A DNA stretch of 64,000 nucleotides. Origin: an uncultured Rubripirellula sp. (GTDB taxonomy: Bacteria > Planctomycetota > Planctomycetia > Pirellulales > Pirellulaceae). A program made the translations under genes and the position numbers. The notes beneath the pieces are model-generated. The model had not been told where the DNA came from. It saw nothing but the letters and a program-made list of their open reading frames with translations, and did no database searches. Positions 45,038-54,559 of this stretch are shown piece after piece; the first letter of the stretch is position 1, and every line of letters begins with the position of its first letter. Location: assembly GCA_938045805.1 (NCBI GenBank), contig CALIBL010000002.1, forward strand, positions 186,001 through 250,000, given 5' to 3'.

Positions 45038-45058
45038 TGACCATCTCTAATTTGGTCA
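45038..45058. promoter_or_regulatory. Inverted repeat upstream of the coiled-coil/kinase operon
   Basis: TGACCA (45038-45043) and TGGTCA (45053-45058) form a perfect inverted repeat with a 9-base spacer, 43 bases upstream of the operon's first ATG at 44994. It could be an operator. No cognate regulator is visible. Confidence 0.35.
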
Positions 45059-45229
45059 AACCCATTGCCCGTAATTCGTTTCATGGAGGACGATCTTGGC
45101 AATCATCTTGGGAAAATTTGGATTTTTATTTTTTGTCCTCGGCGCAAAGTCAGAGCCGACCTCGTCGCGTATAACAATGCCACCAGTCGGAACAAAAAAC
45201 ACCTCTCTCACCGCTTAGGCTGATCGCGG

Positions 45230-47356
45230 ATGGCAAAACACTCGAATTTTTCAACTGCATTACTGCTTTTCCTGACTGTTTTGATGCTTCATGCAAAAAT
45301 GACACCCAGCTTTGCTGATGAAGCAGATGACTCAGCTAGCCATCGATACCAGTGGCTAGAAAGAGAATTCTGGGTGACGATAGATGGCAAACCGAGCGAA
45401 GGGCACTGGGATTTCACGGGTGATGAAATCCAACTTACGCATACTCGAGGCGGATCAGGAAGTCTTCTCAGCCCACCTCTTCCACCTAACTTTGAGTTGG
45501 AATGGAAATGGAAAATCAAAGCAGGAACAAACTCCGGTCTCAAATATCGAGTGCAAAAGGCGGATGGACGGTGGCTTGGGCTTGAATACCAAATCATTGA
45601 CGAAAACCTGACTACCTTTGGCAAGTCCAGCACGGGCGCAATCTACGATCTAGTTTCGCCTCACGCCGATAAAAAGGCCCTTCCCCCAGGTGACTGGAAT
45701 CACTCCAAAGTGATTTCATCTGGAAACCACGTCTCCCATTTCCTCAATGGGGTATTAATTGCTGAATGCGTTACTGATGGAGTAGCGTGGGAGGAAAAAC
45801 TGGCGAAAAGTAAATTCTGGGAAATACCGAACTTTGCCTCCGCAAAAGAGAAGCATCGCATCATGCTGACTGACCACGGTGGTACTGCATCTTTCAAAGA
45901 CTTTGTCTTCACCACAATTGATCCAATGGATCGTCAAGTCGTCCCATCTAGCGGCCCACACCTAGCCAACGGCATCAAGACAAGTTGGGTTACACAAAAC
46001 TCAGCCGTCGTATGGTCTCGGACGACAAAAAATAATGCAATGAATGCTGGCGGCGCCAACTTCCTCGAAATACCTGAACCACGCGTTCTTTCGAAGCAGA
46101 ACAACGAGCCTGATCAAGGCTATGCGAAACAACAAATGCCCCCAGAGCATAATCTAGATCAAATGCTTGGAGCTTGTCCGGGCATTCAAGGTGAAATCCG
46201 GTTGAGCTATTTTCCAGATAAACAAAACAAAGCAATCATCACCACTAATTGGGTCACAACTGATGCAGAGCAGGACTTTACTCACCAGTGGAAATTAACG
46301 GGACTACTTCCTAATCGTCGATATGCGGTCGTCATTGAGACCCGTCCTTGCAATACAACGACTGTCTCTTCGGTGTTACGAGGACATTTCCGGACCGCGC
46401 CAAAGTCCACTGAGGCGACGCCGACCACGTTTTGTCTGACAACGTGCCACGATTTCATCAGACGAGACGATGGTATGAACGGTCACAAAATCTATCCGAG
46501 CATGACGAAATTAAATCCAGACTTCACCATCCATGCGGGTGACATTGAGTACTACGACAAGCCATTTCCTTGGGCACTTTCCAAAGAACTCATGCGATTT
46601 AAATGGAATCGAATCTTCTCTCTCTCGAACAATCGAAACTTCTACTCAAACCGCACTGCTTATTTCCTTAAAGATGACCATGACACGCTTAAAAATGATT
46701 GCTGGCCGGGGCAAACTTATGGGTCAGTAACCTTTGAAGAAGGTAAACGAATCTTCAACGAAGAACAGTTTCCTAGTATCGATCAACGATACCAAACCAT
46801 TCAGTGGGGGCGGGACCTTCAAGTCTGGTTTCTGGAGGGACGGGATTACCGAAGTCCAAACAATATGCCTGATGGACCCGACAAAACCATCCTGGGGACA
46901 GAACAGAAACGGTGGCTATTCAAAACACTTGAGGAATCCGAATCACGATTTAAATTGATTATCAGCCCAACACCAATTGTCGGACCAGATCGCAAAAACA
47001 AACGAGACAATCACGCGAATAACCAATTTGCTCATGAAGGCGAAGAAATCAGATTTCGCCTTTCACAGCATCCTGGGATCATTATTTTTTGCGGGGATCG
47101 GCACTGGCAATATGCATCGAAAGACCAAGACACAAATCTGTGGGAATTTGGTTGCGGTCCGGGTAGCGAGAAACACCAGCTTGGCTGGAAAGAAGGTGAA
47201 CTCCATCCTTTACATCAGTTCCTGCGCGTTGCGGGCGGTTTTTTGTCAGGACAACTTAGCTATGGCAGCGAAGGCTCATCGGTGCCAACCTTGACACTGC
47301 GCCACCACAAAGTCACGGGTGAAGTAGTGAGTGAATTCAATTTCCGAGAGGAATAA
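45230..47356 (+). CDS. Fusion of DUF1080-like domain with PhoD-like metallophosphatase
   Basis: This 708-residue exported protein begins with a signal peptide (ALLLFLTVLMLHAKMTPSFA). Residues about 40-225 match the DUF1080 jelly-roll fold (EFWVTIDGKPSEGHWDFTGDEIQLTH, GLKYRVQ and HFLNGVLIAEC), found in exported planctomycete sugar-active proteins. Residues about 240-700 resemble PhoD-type phosphodiesterases, with DFTIHAGDIEYYD, a KDDHDT motif and GIIIFCGDRHWQYA, all metal-ligand signatures. The combination would tether a phosphatase to a glycan-like ligand. The gene's last 20 bases overlap the end of the converging protease gene. Confidence 0.85.
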   Translation: MAKHSNFSTALLLFLTVLMLHAKMTPSFADEADDSASHRYQWLEREFWVTIDGKPSEGHWDFTGDEIQLTHTRGGSGSLLSPPLPPNFELEWKWKIKAGTNSGLKYRVQKADGRWLGLEYQIIDENLTTFGKSSTGAIYDLVSPHADKKALPPGDWNHSKVISSGNHVSHFLNGVLIAECVTDGVAWEEKLAKSKFWEIPNFASAKEKHRIMLTDHGGTASFKDFVFTTIDPMDRQVVPSSGPHLANGIKTSWVTQNSAVVWSRTTKNNAMNAGGANFLEIPEPRVLSKQNNEPDQGYAKQQMPPEHNLDQMLGACPGIQGEIRLSYFPDKQNKAIITTNWVTTDAEQDFTHQWKLTGLLPNRRYAVVIETRPCNTTTVSSVLRGHFRTAPKSTEATPTTFCLTTCHDFIRRDDGMNGHKIYPSMTKLNPDFTIHAGDIEYYDKPFPWALSKELMRFKWNRIFSLSNNRNFYSNRTAYFLKDDHDTLKNDCWPGQTYGSVTFEEGKRIFNEEQFPSIDQRYQTIQWGRDLQVWFLEGRDYRSPNNMPDGPDKTILGTEQKRWLFKTLEESESRFKLIISPTPIVGPDRKNKRDNHANNQFAHEGEEIRFRLSQHPGIIIFCGDRHWQYASKDQDTNLWEFGCGPGSEKHQLGWKEGELHPLHQFLRVAGGFLSGQLSYGSEGSSVPTLTLRHHKVTGEVVSEFNFREE

Positions 47357-48440
47357 GGGAAGCCAGTCCGATACGTTCTAATTGCCAATGAACAGAACCA
47401 ATACCAGCATAGATTCCGATATCTTCTTGATAATCGGCGGAGTTACATACGCCTACCAAGCGACCATACTGATCAAATAGCCCCCCACCGCTACGTCCAT
47501 CGATTGGCGCACATTGGATTTCATAGTTCGATAAGCCAAGATGTTGGTCATACTTATTCACAGCTGTGATTCTGGTATCTAAGCGTGTTGGATGGCTGCC
47601 TCGATCGCAGCCAAAACTAAACACCACGTCGCCACTTCTCACCGCGTTACGTAATTCACCGATCTTCACTGGATTTACGGGATCATCTGTGCGGATTACC
47701 ACTAGCGCAATATCACGAGTCTCGGCATCATAGTCTATTACCCGACCGCGGACCGTCTTGCATATTCCACCTCTGAAGACATCCACATCGACTCTCGCGG
47801 TTACTCCTACGTCCCTAAACAGATGCCCACAAGTCAGAATTAGCGACTCACCGGATCGAGAATCGATGATTGTTCCCGTGCCAACCCCATATCCATTTGA
47901 GTCGTGCACTCGCAGTCGAACGGTCGCGGCCCTAGCTCTTTCAATCGCGTGAGCCGTCAAACGGTTTGGCATCACTTCGCTGTAAAGATTCGTAGCATCA
48001 GATTTCAGGTTCGTTCCCGAGGTCGGAGCACCTTGCAGATTTCTTAATGACGGGCTTGATCCGATGTCATCACTCTCATGTACAGAACGAGTGGGCACAA
48101 GTGACCTCTTCCGCGTAATCGAAAGCGCTCTCCTTAATTGGTCGGCTCGCTGCACTCCAACCATTCTTGTCACTTCTTCACCACCGCAAAGAACGATGAA
48201 AGTTGGAGTAGATCGCACCCCAAAACGGGAAGCAAGAAAAGGCTCATTAAGTACATCTACCTCTCTTACCGGGGTACCTTCCGCGATGAGTATCTCCAAG
48301 GCAGGAAGAACCGTCTTGGAACCCACGTGCTTTGAGGATCCGAAGTAAAGGAGCACGGTATCGCTTTGTTGCGAAAAACCATGGATTGGAAACCCGATCG
48401 CCACGACAACGAAAACCATCCAGATTCGGAAGTTTTTCAC
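47337..48440 (-). CDS. Exported fusion of thioredoxin-like domain and trypsin-like protease
   Basis: This 367-residue protein begins at a GTG at 48440 with GGAGG eight bases before it. A signal peptide (residues 1-24) precedes a thioredoxin-like domain (about 26-110). There the usual WCGPC site reads KHVGS (FGSSKHVGSK), losing both cysteines, while the STPTF cis-proline loop is kept. A linker leads to a trypsin-like domain with a complete triad: His206 in LTCGHLF, Asp243 in TRDIALV and Ser317 in DGRSGGGLF. No PDZ domain is present. The redox-dead thioredoxin fold is likely a binding module. It may act in envelope protein quality control. Confidence 0.82.
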   Translation of the reverse strand: MKNFRIWMVFVVVAIGFPIHGFSQQSDTVLLYFGSSKHVGSKTVLPALEILIAEGTPVREVDVLNEPFLASRFGVRSTPTFIVLCGGEEVTRMVGVQRADQLRRALSITRKRSLVPTRSVHESDDIGSSPSLRNLQGAPTSGTNLKSDATNLYSEVMPNRLTAHAIERARAATVRLRVHDSNGYGVGTGTIIDSRSGESLILTCGHLFRDVGVTARVDVDVFRGGICKTVRGRVIDYDAETRDIALVVIRTDDPVNPVKIGELRNAVRSGDVVFSFGCDRGSHPTRLDTRITAVNKYDQHLGLSNYEIQCAPIDGRSGGGLFDQYGRLVGVCNSADYQEDIGIYAGIGSVHWQLERIGLASLIPLGN

Positions 48441-48836
48441 GCCAATTTCCTCCTTGAAATGGCAATCTGTTTGATCGCAATTACAGAATCAAATGCTTCG
48501 TGATCTGTTGTACAGGGCGCTGTACCGAAGAGCGGGCTTGCTCGTGTCAATAGACCCAGAGAACCGCTCCAAGATGGTCTTCCAAGTAGCATGGCAAACA
48601 CAAGGCCAAACTCCCTGCGATTCCTCAATGAAATTGAGAAATCGCTAAAATTTGCGTCAGCGCCCGAGATGAGGAAGCATTGGCTCTAAGATCCATCAAC
48701 GGAATCCCGCTCGTCCAATTCTCGATCGTTAACTACAATTCGTCGGCGGCAAAGTAAATACCGAGTCGTGCGTTCTTCCTCTATAACTTTCACGAGACCA
48801 TCTGTTGTGCCATGGTCTCCAGCGCAAAACGAGCCC
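48441..48836. other. Gap between protease and metG; small palindrome, no convincing gene
   Basis: This 396-base gap contains GTACAG-GGCG-CTGTAC, a perfect 6-base inverted repeat at 48510-48525. A 63-codon minus-strand frame (48437-48628) whose stop overlaps the protease start has no recognisable features and is not called. No tRNA or T-box was seen. Confidence 0.5.
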
Positions 48837-50873
48837 ATGAACCGTAAGATTCTCGTCACTAGCGCTCTACCATATGCAAATGGCCCCATTCACTTAGGTC
48901 ATTTGGTGGAGTACATCCAAACCGATATTTGGGTTCGCTATCAGAAATTACGTGGTCATCAATGCATATACTTGTGCGCCGATGATACCCATGGCACCGC
49001 AATTATGATCCGCGCCAAGAATGAAGGTCGGAGCGAAGAAGAGCTTATTGCATCGATGAGCGAGTCCCACCAACGCGATTTTGAAAGATTTGGAATTGAA
49101 TTCGACCATTACGGGAGCACCAATTCCAAAGAAAATAAAGAACTCTGTGGCGTCTTTTGGACATCCCTTCGAAATGCTGGCTTGATCACCGAACGATCCA
49201 TTGAACAACTTTATGATCCGGAAGCCAACACCTTTCTTGCTGATCGTTTTGTTCGTGGCACCTGTCCTAAATGCGGGTTAACTGACCAAGCTGGTGACAA
49301 TTGCAATTGCGGGCACACTTATAATCCTACCGACCTGATTGATCCAAAAAGTACGCTGAGCGGAGCAACGCCGGTACTTCGAAATGCTGTTCATCTTTTT
49401 GTAGAGTTAGAAAAGCTTAGAGAATTTCTGACAAAGTGGGTTGAAGAGGGCAATCATTTACAGACCGAGGTAGCTAACTATCTTAAAGGTCACTTTCTCA
49501 GTGATGAACTACGAGATTGGGATGTCAGTCGACCCGCTCCCTATTTCGGATTTGAAATCCCTGATGCACCAGGAAACTACTGGTATGTTTGGTTCGACGC
49601 TCCGATTGGATATATCGCAACAACGCAACAATGGTGTCAGAAAAATGATGAATCGCTCGCAGATTGGTGGCGGAACGATGCGTGTGAAATCCACCACTTC
49701 ATTGGGAAAGACATTACATATTTTCACACATTGTTTTGGCCAGGGATGCTTCAAACAGCGGGCTTCAACCTACCAACTCGTGTCCATATTCATGGTTTTT
49801 TAACCATCAATGGCGAAAAGATGTCAAAGAGCAAAGGGACATTCATCGCAGCAGACACTTACCTCAAATACAACAACCCATCGTACTTACGTTATTTCTA
49901 TGCAACGAAATTGACCCAACGTGTTGAGGATTTAGATCTCGGACTTGATGAATTCGTCAGAAAGGTCAACACCGATCTGGTGGGTAAGGTCGTTAACCTA
50001 GCAAGCCGAGTTGGAAAATTTGCTCAGCAAACTGGACTCGCTGAACATTACCCCGATGATGGAGGTTTGTTTGCTAAGGGTGCCGAAGCTGGTGAAGAGA
50101 TAGCGGCGGCCTACGAATGCAAAGACTATTCAAAAGCGATTCGCCGCATCATGGAACTCGCTGATGCTGCCAACCCGTATGTTGAGCATGCCAAGCCTTG
50201 GGAAATGAAAAAAGATCCTGAAAAACAGGATGATTTACAATCGGTATGCACCGTGGCAATAAATCTGTTCAGACAACTAACCATTTATTTAGCACCCGTG
50301 CTGCCGGATCTTGCACAGCAATGTAGCCAATGGTTGGGTGAGCCAATTCAGTCTTGGGATCAAAGTAAGTCTCACTTGCTGGGGACCAAAGTTGGTAAGT
50401 TCAATCGAATGCTTGATCGAGTACAAATCGAGGACCTTGAAAAGATGATTGAAGAAAGCAAAAACACAACCGAAGAACCCCAAGAACCGGCAAGCAGTCT
50501 TTTCTGTGATAGTGATCAACCGTTAAAGGATGAGCCTCTTGCGGAAGAAATTAGCATCGAAGACTTTGCAAAAGTTGATCTGCGAGTCGCTAGAGTGCTA
50601 TCTGCTGAACATGTGCCTGAAGCAAACAAACTCCTCAAATTGCAATTGAGTCTAGGCGGAGATGAGACGAGACAAGTATTTGCGGGCATCAAGGCAGCCT
50701 ACGAACCTGAACAACTTGTCGGGCGATTAGTCGTCATGGTTGCAAATCTCAAACCACGCAAGATGCGATTTGGACTAAGTGAAGGAATGGTCACCGCTGC
50801 CGGACCAGGTGGTGCGGATGTGTTTATTCTTGGGATAGACGATGGGGCTCAACCTGGCCAACGTGTGCATTAA
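48837..50873 (+). CDS. metG: Methionyl-tRNA synthetase with C-terminal tRNA-binding domain
   Basis: This enzyme charges initiator and elongator tRNA(Met). The ATG at 48837 fits the conserved opening [28 protein letters not shown], with the HIGH-class motif as HLGH. The zinc-binding segment reads [18 protein letters not shown] near residue 145, a four-cysteine type. The ATP-binding KMSKS loop is present exactly ([11 protein letters not shown]). A C-terminal EMAP/Trbp111 OB-fold domain (about 575-678) includes [25 protein letters not shown]. Total about 678 residues. The upstream 396-base gap shows no T-box. The hydrolase gene follows after 36 bases. Confidence 0.97.
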   Translation: MNRKILVTSALPYANGPIHLGHLVEYIQTDIWVRYQKLRGHQCIYLCADDTHGTAIMIRAKNEGRSEEELIASMSESHQRDFERFGIEFDHYGSTNSKENKELCGVFWTSLRNAGLITERSIEQLYDPEANTFLADRFVRGTCPKCGLTDQAGDNCNCGHTYNPTDLIDPKSTLSGATPVLRNAVHLFVELEKLREFLTKWVEEGNHLQTEVANYLKGHFLSDELRDWDVSRPAPYFGFEIPDAPGNYWYVWFDAPIGYIATTQQWCQKNDESLADWWRNDACEIHHFIGKDITYFHTLFWPGMLQTAGFNLPTRVHIHGFLTINGEKMSKSKGTFIAADTYLKYNNPSYLRYFYATKLTQRVEDLDLGLDEFVRKVNTDLVGKVVNLASRVGKFAQQTGLAEHYPDDGGLFAKGAEAGEEIAAAYECKDYSKAIRRIMELADAANPYVEHAKPWEMKKDPEKQDDLQSVCTVAINLFRQLTIYLAPVLPDLAQQCSQWLGEPIQSWDQSKSHLLGTKVGKFNRMLDRVQIEDLEKMIEESKNTTEEPQEPASSLFCDSDQPLKDEPLAEEISIEDFAKVDLRVARVLSAEHVPEANKLLKLQLSLGGDETRQVFAGIKAAYEPEQLVGRLVVMVANLKPRKMRFGLSEGMVTAAGPGGADVFILGIDDGAQPGQRVH

Positions 50874-50909
50874 TCATTGCAACGAGGGCAAACGACGAGG
50901 AGCAATTTA

Positions 50910-51710
50910 ATGCTGACCAAGTTCAGAGCGTCACTCCTTGATCGCCTTGTTCTAAGACCCACAAGAACACCGATTACCCAACATTGCCAAAAACGCTCGG
51001 TAGTTCAGCTCGGTAAATCATCCATCGAGTTCTATATACAGAAGAACTTTAACGTCGGAAAAAATCCGGATCTTTTAATACTAAAATTTCCGGGCACAGC
51101 CGGTCGCGCTGAACGCAGTTCACCATTCCCCTGTGACCACTTCACAGATGTAAATGTTGAAATCTGGACTTGGAACCCGCCGGGCTACGGTAGAAGCGAA
51201 GGTAAGGCAAGGCTTGAAAACATCGCTGCCACCGCCACCAAATTCTACAATTACGCTAGAGATTCATACGGAAAACATCCTGTTTTGTGGTTGATGGGTA
51301 ACAGCCTGGGATGCCTGAGTGCTCTGTGCGTTGCAGCCGAAACGGACGCTGGTCTTGAGACGGGCATCGTTCTTCGAAATCCACCACCGTTGATTCCGGT
51401 TGTTAAAAAGTTCGCACGCAAATATCACCTTGCTTGGACAATCAATTCTGTGGCTGCTAGCCTTTGCGATCCGATGAACGCAATGCTGACCGCTCCGCGA
51501 TGCCACTCCCCTGCCCTTTTTCTGCAATCGGAACTAGACACACTTGTGCCGGTTCACTTACAGAATGAAATCATCAAATTGTATGGAGGTGAAAGCCATA
51601 CTGTTGTCTTAGAAGGCATTGGGCACGACGACAAACTGACTGTAGACCATCAAGTACAAGTTATTGATAAACTCCGTTGGCTATGGTCCGTGACAAGGAA
51701 AACTAGATAG
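50910..51710 (+). CDS. Alpha/beta-hydrolase family protein
   Basis: This 266-residue cytoplasmic protein starts at the ATG at 50910, with GAGGAG seven bases upstream; an in-frame start at 50877 lacks a ribosome site. The core shows LLILKFPGTAGRAERSS, IWTWNPPGYGRSEGKA and the nucleophile elbow LWLMGNSLGCLSAL (Ser near 131), followed by ALFLQSELDTLVPVHLQNEI and GIGHDDK with the acidic and histidine members of the triad. It resembles serine aminopeptidase-type S33 hydrolases of unknown substrate. It is downstream of metG by 36 bases and precedes a GNAT gene by 11. Confidence 0.8.
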   Translation: MLTKFRASLLDRLVLRPTRTPITQHCQKRSVVQLGKSSIEFYIQKNFNVGKNPDLLILKFPGTAGRAERSSPFPCDHFTDVNVEIWTWNPPGYGRSEGKARLENIAATATKFYNYARDSYGKHPVLWLMGNSLGCLSALCVAAETDAGLETGIVLRNPPPLIPVVKKFARKYHLAWTINSVAASLCDPMNAMLTAPRCHSPALFLQSELDTLVPVHLQNEIIKLYGGESHTVVLEGIGHDDKLTVDHQVQVIDKLRWLWSVTRKTR

Positions 51711-51721
51711 GAATACTGTAC

Positions 51722-52234
51722 GTGGTGAACCAAGACTTGATGGATAATCGGATCAAATATCGCAAGGTCGAAACTCAAGACATCGAAACGATCTGCACGA
51801 TTTACAATTCCCACATTGAGCTTGGCGGATCGACTTTCGAAACAGAGTCGTGGCAAGCAGCAATTCTCAACCAACAAATCCTCAACAACCAAGATGATCA
51901 TTGGTTCGTCGCGGAAGATACCAATCAAATCATCGGATGGTGCGCAGCGCGTCGGTATAGCGACCGATATGGTTACCGATTGACGCGAGAAATTGCGATT
52001 TACTTTGCTATAAATCACACGGGCAGAGGCTACGCTACAAGCCTGCTAGAGATGACTGAAAATGCGTGCCGATTATCGGGAGTTCATCATCTAGTCTCGC
52101 GGGTAATTGCCAGTAATGAACACAGTATTCGATTCCATCGCCGATGTGGATATGAGATGGTCGGTATTCAGAAAGAAATCGGGTACTTAAATGATGAATG
52201 GCTCGACGTAGCGATCCTTCAAAAAATTCTATAG
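51722..52234 (+). CDS. GNAT N-acetyltransferase, phosphinothricin acetyltransferase-like
   Basis: This 170-residue protein has the GNAT fold: IKYRKVETQDIETICTIYN, GSTFETES, EIAIYFAINHTGRGYATSLLEM for acetyl-CoA binding (R/Q-x-x-G-x-G/A form in HTGRGYA), and RVIASNEHSIRFHRRCGYEMVG. These match the Pat/MddA-like group, acting on phosphinothricin, methionine sulfoximine or related amino acids. The GTG at 51722 has AGGA nine bases upstream and is preferred to the ATG at 51740. The true substrate is unknown. It converges with the pseudoprotease gene, 23 bases away. Confidence 0.83.
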   Translation: MVNQDLMDNRIKYRKVETQDIETICTIYNSHIELGGSTFETESWQAAILNQQILNNQDDHWFVAEDTNQIIGWCAARRYSDRYGYRLTREIAIYFAINHTGRGYATSLLEMTENACRLSGVHHLVSRVIASNEHSIRFHRRCGYEMVGIQKEIGYLNDEWLDVAILQKIL

Positions 52235-52257
52235 TGTCAGAACCATCATGTCCTGAA

Positions 52258-53265
52258 TTAGTTTAAGTTGGCTCGAGCCTCTTCCAACATTTCTAACATC
52301 TCGGGAAGTATCAATGAGGCAGGAAGAAGATAACTTACCACCCGTCCAGCTCGGGCGATGTTGATCCCTATTGCCCGCCCCTGCGAGTCGAGAACGGGCC
52401 CTCCACATTCCTCAGGGTTAAGGACGGTATCGTGTTGGATGACACGATCGAATCCGCTTAAACGAATATTCCTTGGTCCATTCACCTTTGCATCACTCGC
52501 TGACTCTTGAAGCATTCCCATATCACGAATCTGCGCATCAATATCGATAGAGTCAAATTCACTGAGCTCATTAGGTCTGAGAATCGTAAGAGTAACGTTC
52601 TCCCCAGGATACATTTGCTTCAGCCGACTTATTACAGCATCGCGGCTATCTTTCGCTTCACCATTCACCGCAACAATCCTGTCGCCAGGATTGATCCCAG
52701 CGATAGCCGCACCAGACTCCGGGAGTACTAATTGGACCAGTGCTCTGCCATTTGCGTCATCCTCTAGCATTACACCAAGCCTACCTTGATGCCCAATAGG
52801 ACGCTCCTTTACACCAACAACGCCCAGCCCGATAGGTCGACCTGTTCTACCTATGGTGACAAGGAAACTCGCAATCTCCGGTACGTTCGTGTCAAATAAC
52901 AACGGCTCAAAAGAAAGATCAGCATCAACATGCAGTAGTACCAGATCATTCCGTCGTCGGACTGCCGAAACACGGGCAGGAAACAAACGCCCGTCGGACA
53001 GGCGGACACGAATGGGATCGCTTGTCAATTCACTGCGCTTTGTGATCACGTATCCATCAGCGGAAACCACTGTACCCAAAGCCACCGGTGTACCACCGCA
53101 TAAGATTTGTACAACTGAATTCTGAACTCTTTCGCCGAGTGGGCGGAACAAATCCAACACGGCCGGATGGTCCCTTCTCTCATCAGCCAAAACATTGCAT
53201 GCAACGAATGTCAGTTGTAAGAGCAATGCCGTTACAGCAAGGAGGTATCTCATGATGAACTTCAT
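52258..53265 (-). CDS. Catalytically degenerate trypsin-like protein with internal PDZ domain (pseudoprotease)
   Basis: This 335-residue exported protein starts at the ATG at 53265 (a GTG two codons upstream is in frame), with a signal peptide to about residue 27. It has the HtrA-like opening GTVVSADGYVIT, but the catalytic His position is Ser (TKRSEL, residue 78). The Asp in RRNDLVLLHVD is kept. The Ser position is Cys in NPEECGGPVLD (residue 287). A PDZ-like segment (GRLGVMLEDD to NVTLTILRP, about 165-235) lies before the CGGP loop, so it is inserted in the protease fold rather than following it. It lies 43 bases downstream of the intact protease and is probably its partner. Confidence 0.78.
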   Translation of the reverse strand: MKFIMRYLLAVTALLLQLTFVACNVLADERRDHPAVLDLFRPLGERVQNSVVQILCGGTPVALGTVVSADGYVITKRSELTSDPIRVRLSDGRLFPARVSAVRRRNDLVLLHVDADLSFEPLLFDTNVPEIASFLVTIGRTGRPIGLGVVGVKERPIGHQGRLGVMLEDDANGRALVQLVLPESGAAIAGINPGDRIVAVNGEAKDSRDAVISRLKQMYPGENVTLTILRPNELSEFDSIDIDAQIRDMGMLQESASDAKVNGPRNIRLSGFDRVIQHDTVLNPEECGGPVLDSQGRAIGINIARAGRVVSYLLPASLILPEMLEMLEEARANLN

Positions 53266-53308
53266 AAACACTCAATTCAAACTATTAACTTGATGGACTG
53301 TATTTCAA

Positions 53309-54478
53309 TCATGAATTACCAGCGCGGCCAATCTCGACAACAACCACTCGAGTTCTCCCTTCACGATTAACGAGCAAGCGAACCCTTTCGCCTGGCATCG
53401 TATCCGCGACGGCCTCCTGCAATGACTTAAAATCTGTTAACAATCTGTCCCCAAATTCTTCAACAATGTCACCTTCTCGCAGACCAGCCCGATCTGCTGG
53501 AGAACCCGTTCTAACAACTTCGATCAGCGCGGTCTCGGATGAGGGGCTCCCACGAACTCCCAAAATCGGTTTGAATCCTGGGAGATAACCCCATGATTCA
53601 CCTTGCTGCATTCGTTCCCATGAATCCGCATAATGATTGATTGGTACATGCAAGTTGTCAGCCACGTCGTTTCCAATCCGGCTGTGGACAGCGATCAATT
53701 CGCCCGCCAAGTTGAATAATGGGCCACCGCTATCGCCTCCGATAAGTGCGCAATCTGTGACGATCGCTAGATCGCGAACAGCCAAAATTCTACCAACCCT
53801 TGTTACCGAACCTCTCTGCTTATCGTACCCCCCCGGATGTCCCGTAGCGACACACCACATACCTGGAATCAATTGATCACTGGAACCTAATGATGCATGA
53901 GGCCATGGTTCACCATTATTTTGATCCGGATTGATTTTCATGAGGCCAGCATCAACGCTGCGGTTCATGCCTAACGATGTTGCTTTCACAACGCGGCCAT
54001 CTTCGAGAAAAATCTCGGCATTCATCCCTGGACGCATCGCAACATGGGCGGCAGTGAGCACGTAACCACTCTTTGTGATAATCACTCCACACCCTTTTGC
54101 CGCTCCAATTTTCACCCCAACCGTACAGGCAGCAACAGCGCGAGCCACTTCACTCTGTTGTACTTCTAATGCTCGTAATTGATCGACGGTTTTCGGTACA
54201 CCACCTTGGCTTAGAATCGGCAAAAGAGAGTCGTCAACGTCGCACCTCGTACCATCCCCGTTGGTTTCCCCAAGGGTCTCGGTAATGGCATTATCACTCG
54301 CTTGTACGAGTTTCGTTTGCCGCGGTGTTTTTTTTGCTTGCCTCTGAAGAAGCTGTCCGAAAGCCTCACCAGTTGAGATCGAAAACAAGACCAAAAGGAT
54401 CGATACATAGTTCGGTCGGTAACTTTTCGGCCGGCGTCTCGCTGGAGTTCTTTTTAAACTCGGATAAACATTAATCAC
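53309..54478 (-). CDS. Exported trypsin-like serine protease with C-terminal PDZ domain (HtrA-like)
   Basis: This 389-residue protein starts at GTG 54478 with AGGA eight bases upstream. After a signal-like segment (SILLVLFSISTGEAFG) and a linker comes a complete trypsin-like domain: His145 in LTAAHV, Asp176 in SVDAGLM and Ser250 in GGDSGGPLF. A C-terminal PDZ domain follows (about 298-385: GSPADRAGLREGDIVEEFGD). This is an HtrA/Deg layout with one PDZ, suited to periplasmic protein quality control or regulated cleavage. The downstream gene encodes a similar protein with a broken triad, which suggests a substrate-binding or regulatory partner. Confidence 0.9.
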   Translation of the reverse strand: MINVYPSLKRTPARRRPKSYRPNYVSILLVLFSISTGEAFGQLLQRQAKKTPRQTKLVQASDNAITETLGETNGDGTRCDVDDSLLPILSQGGVPKTVDQLRALEVQQSEVARAVAACTVGVKIGAAKGCGVIITKSGYVLTAAHVAMRPGMNAEIFLEDGRVVKATSLGMNRSVDAGLMKINPDQNNGEPWPHASLGSSDQLIPGMWCVATGHPGGYDKQRGSVTRVGRILAVRDLAIVTDCALIGGDSGGPLFNLAGELIAVHSRIGNDVADNLHVPINHYADSWERMQQGESWGYLPGFKPILGVRGSPSSETALIEVVRTGSPADRAGLREGDIVEEFGDRLLTDFKSLQEAVADTMPGERVRLLVNREGRTRVVVVEIGRAGNS

Positions 54479-54559
54479 GTGATGATTCCTGGAAAGCCGC
54501 TCAAGACCCTTAGCTGTTATGTTATCAGTGTAGTCGGGATTCCAGAGTGAGGAGAAATC

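Noticed and set aside
48437-48628. A 63-codon frame whose stop overlaps the thioredoxin-trypsin gene start
   Set aside because: The overlap looks like coupling, but the sequence shows no hydrophobic or conserved pattern and no ribosome site of its own.
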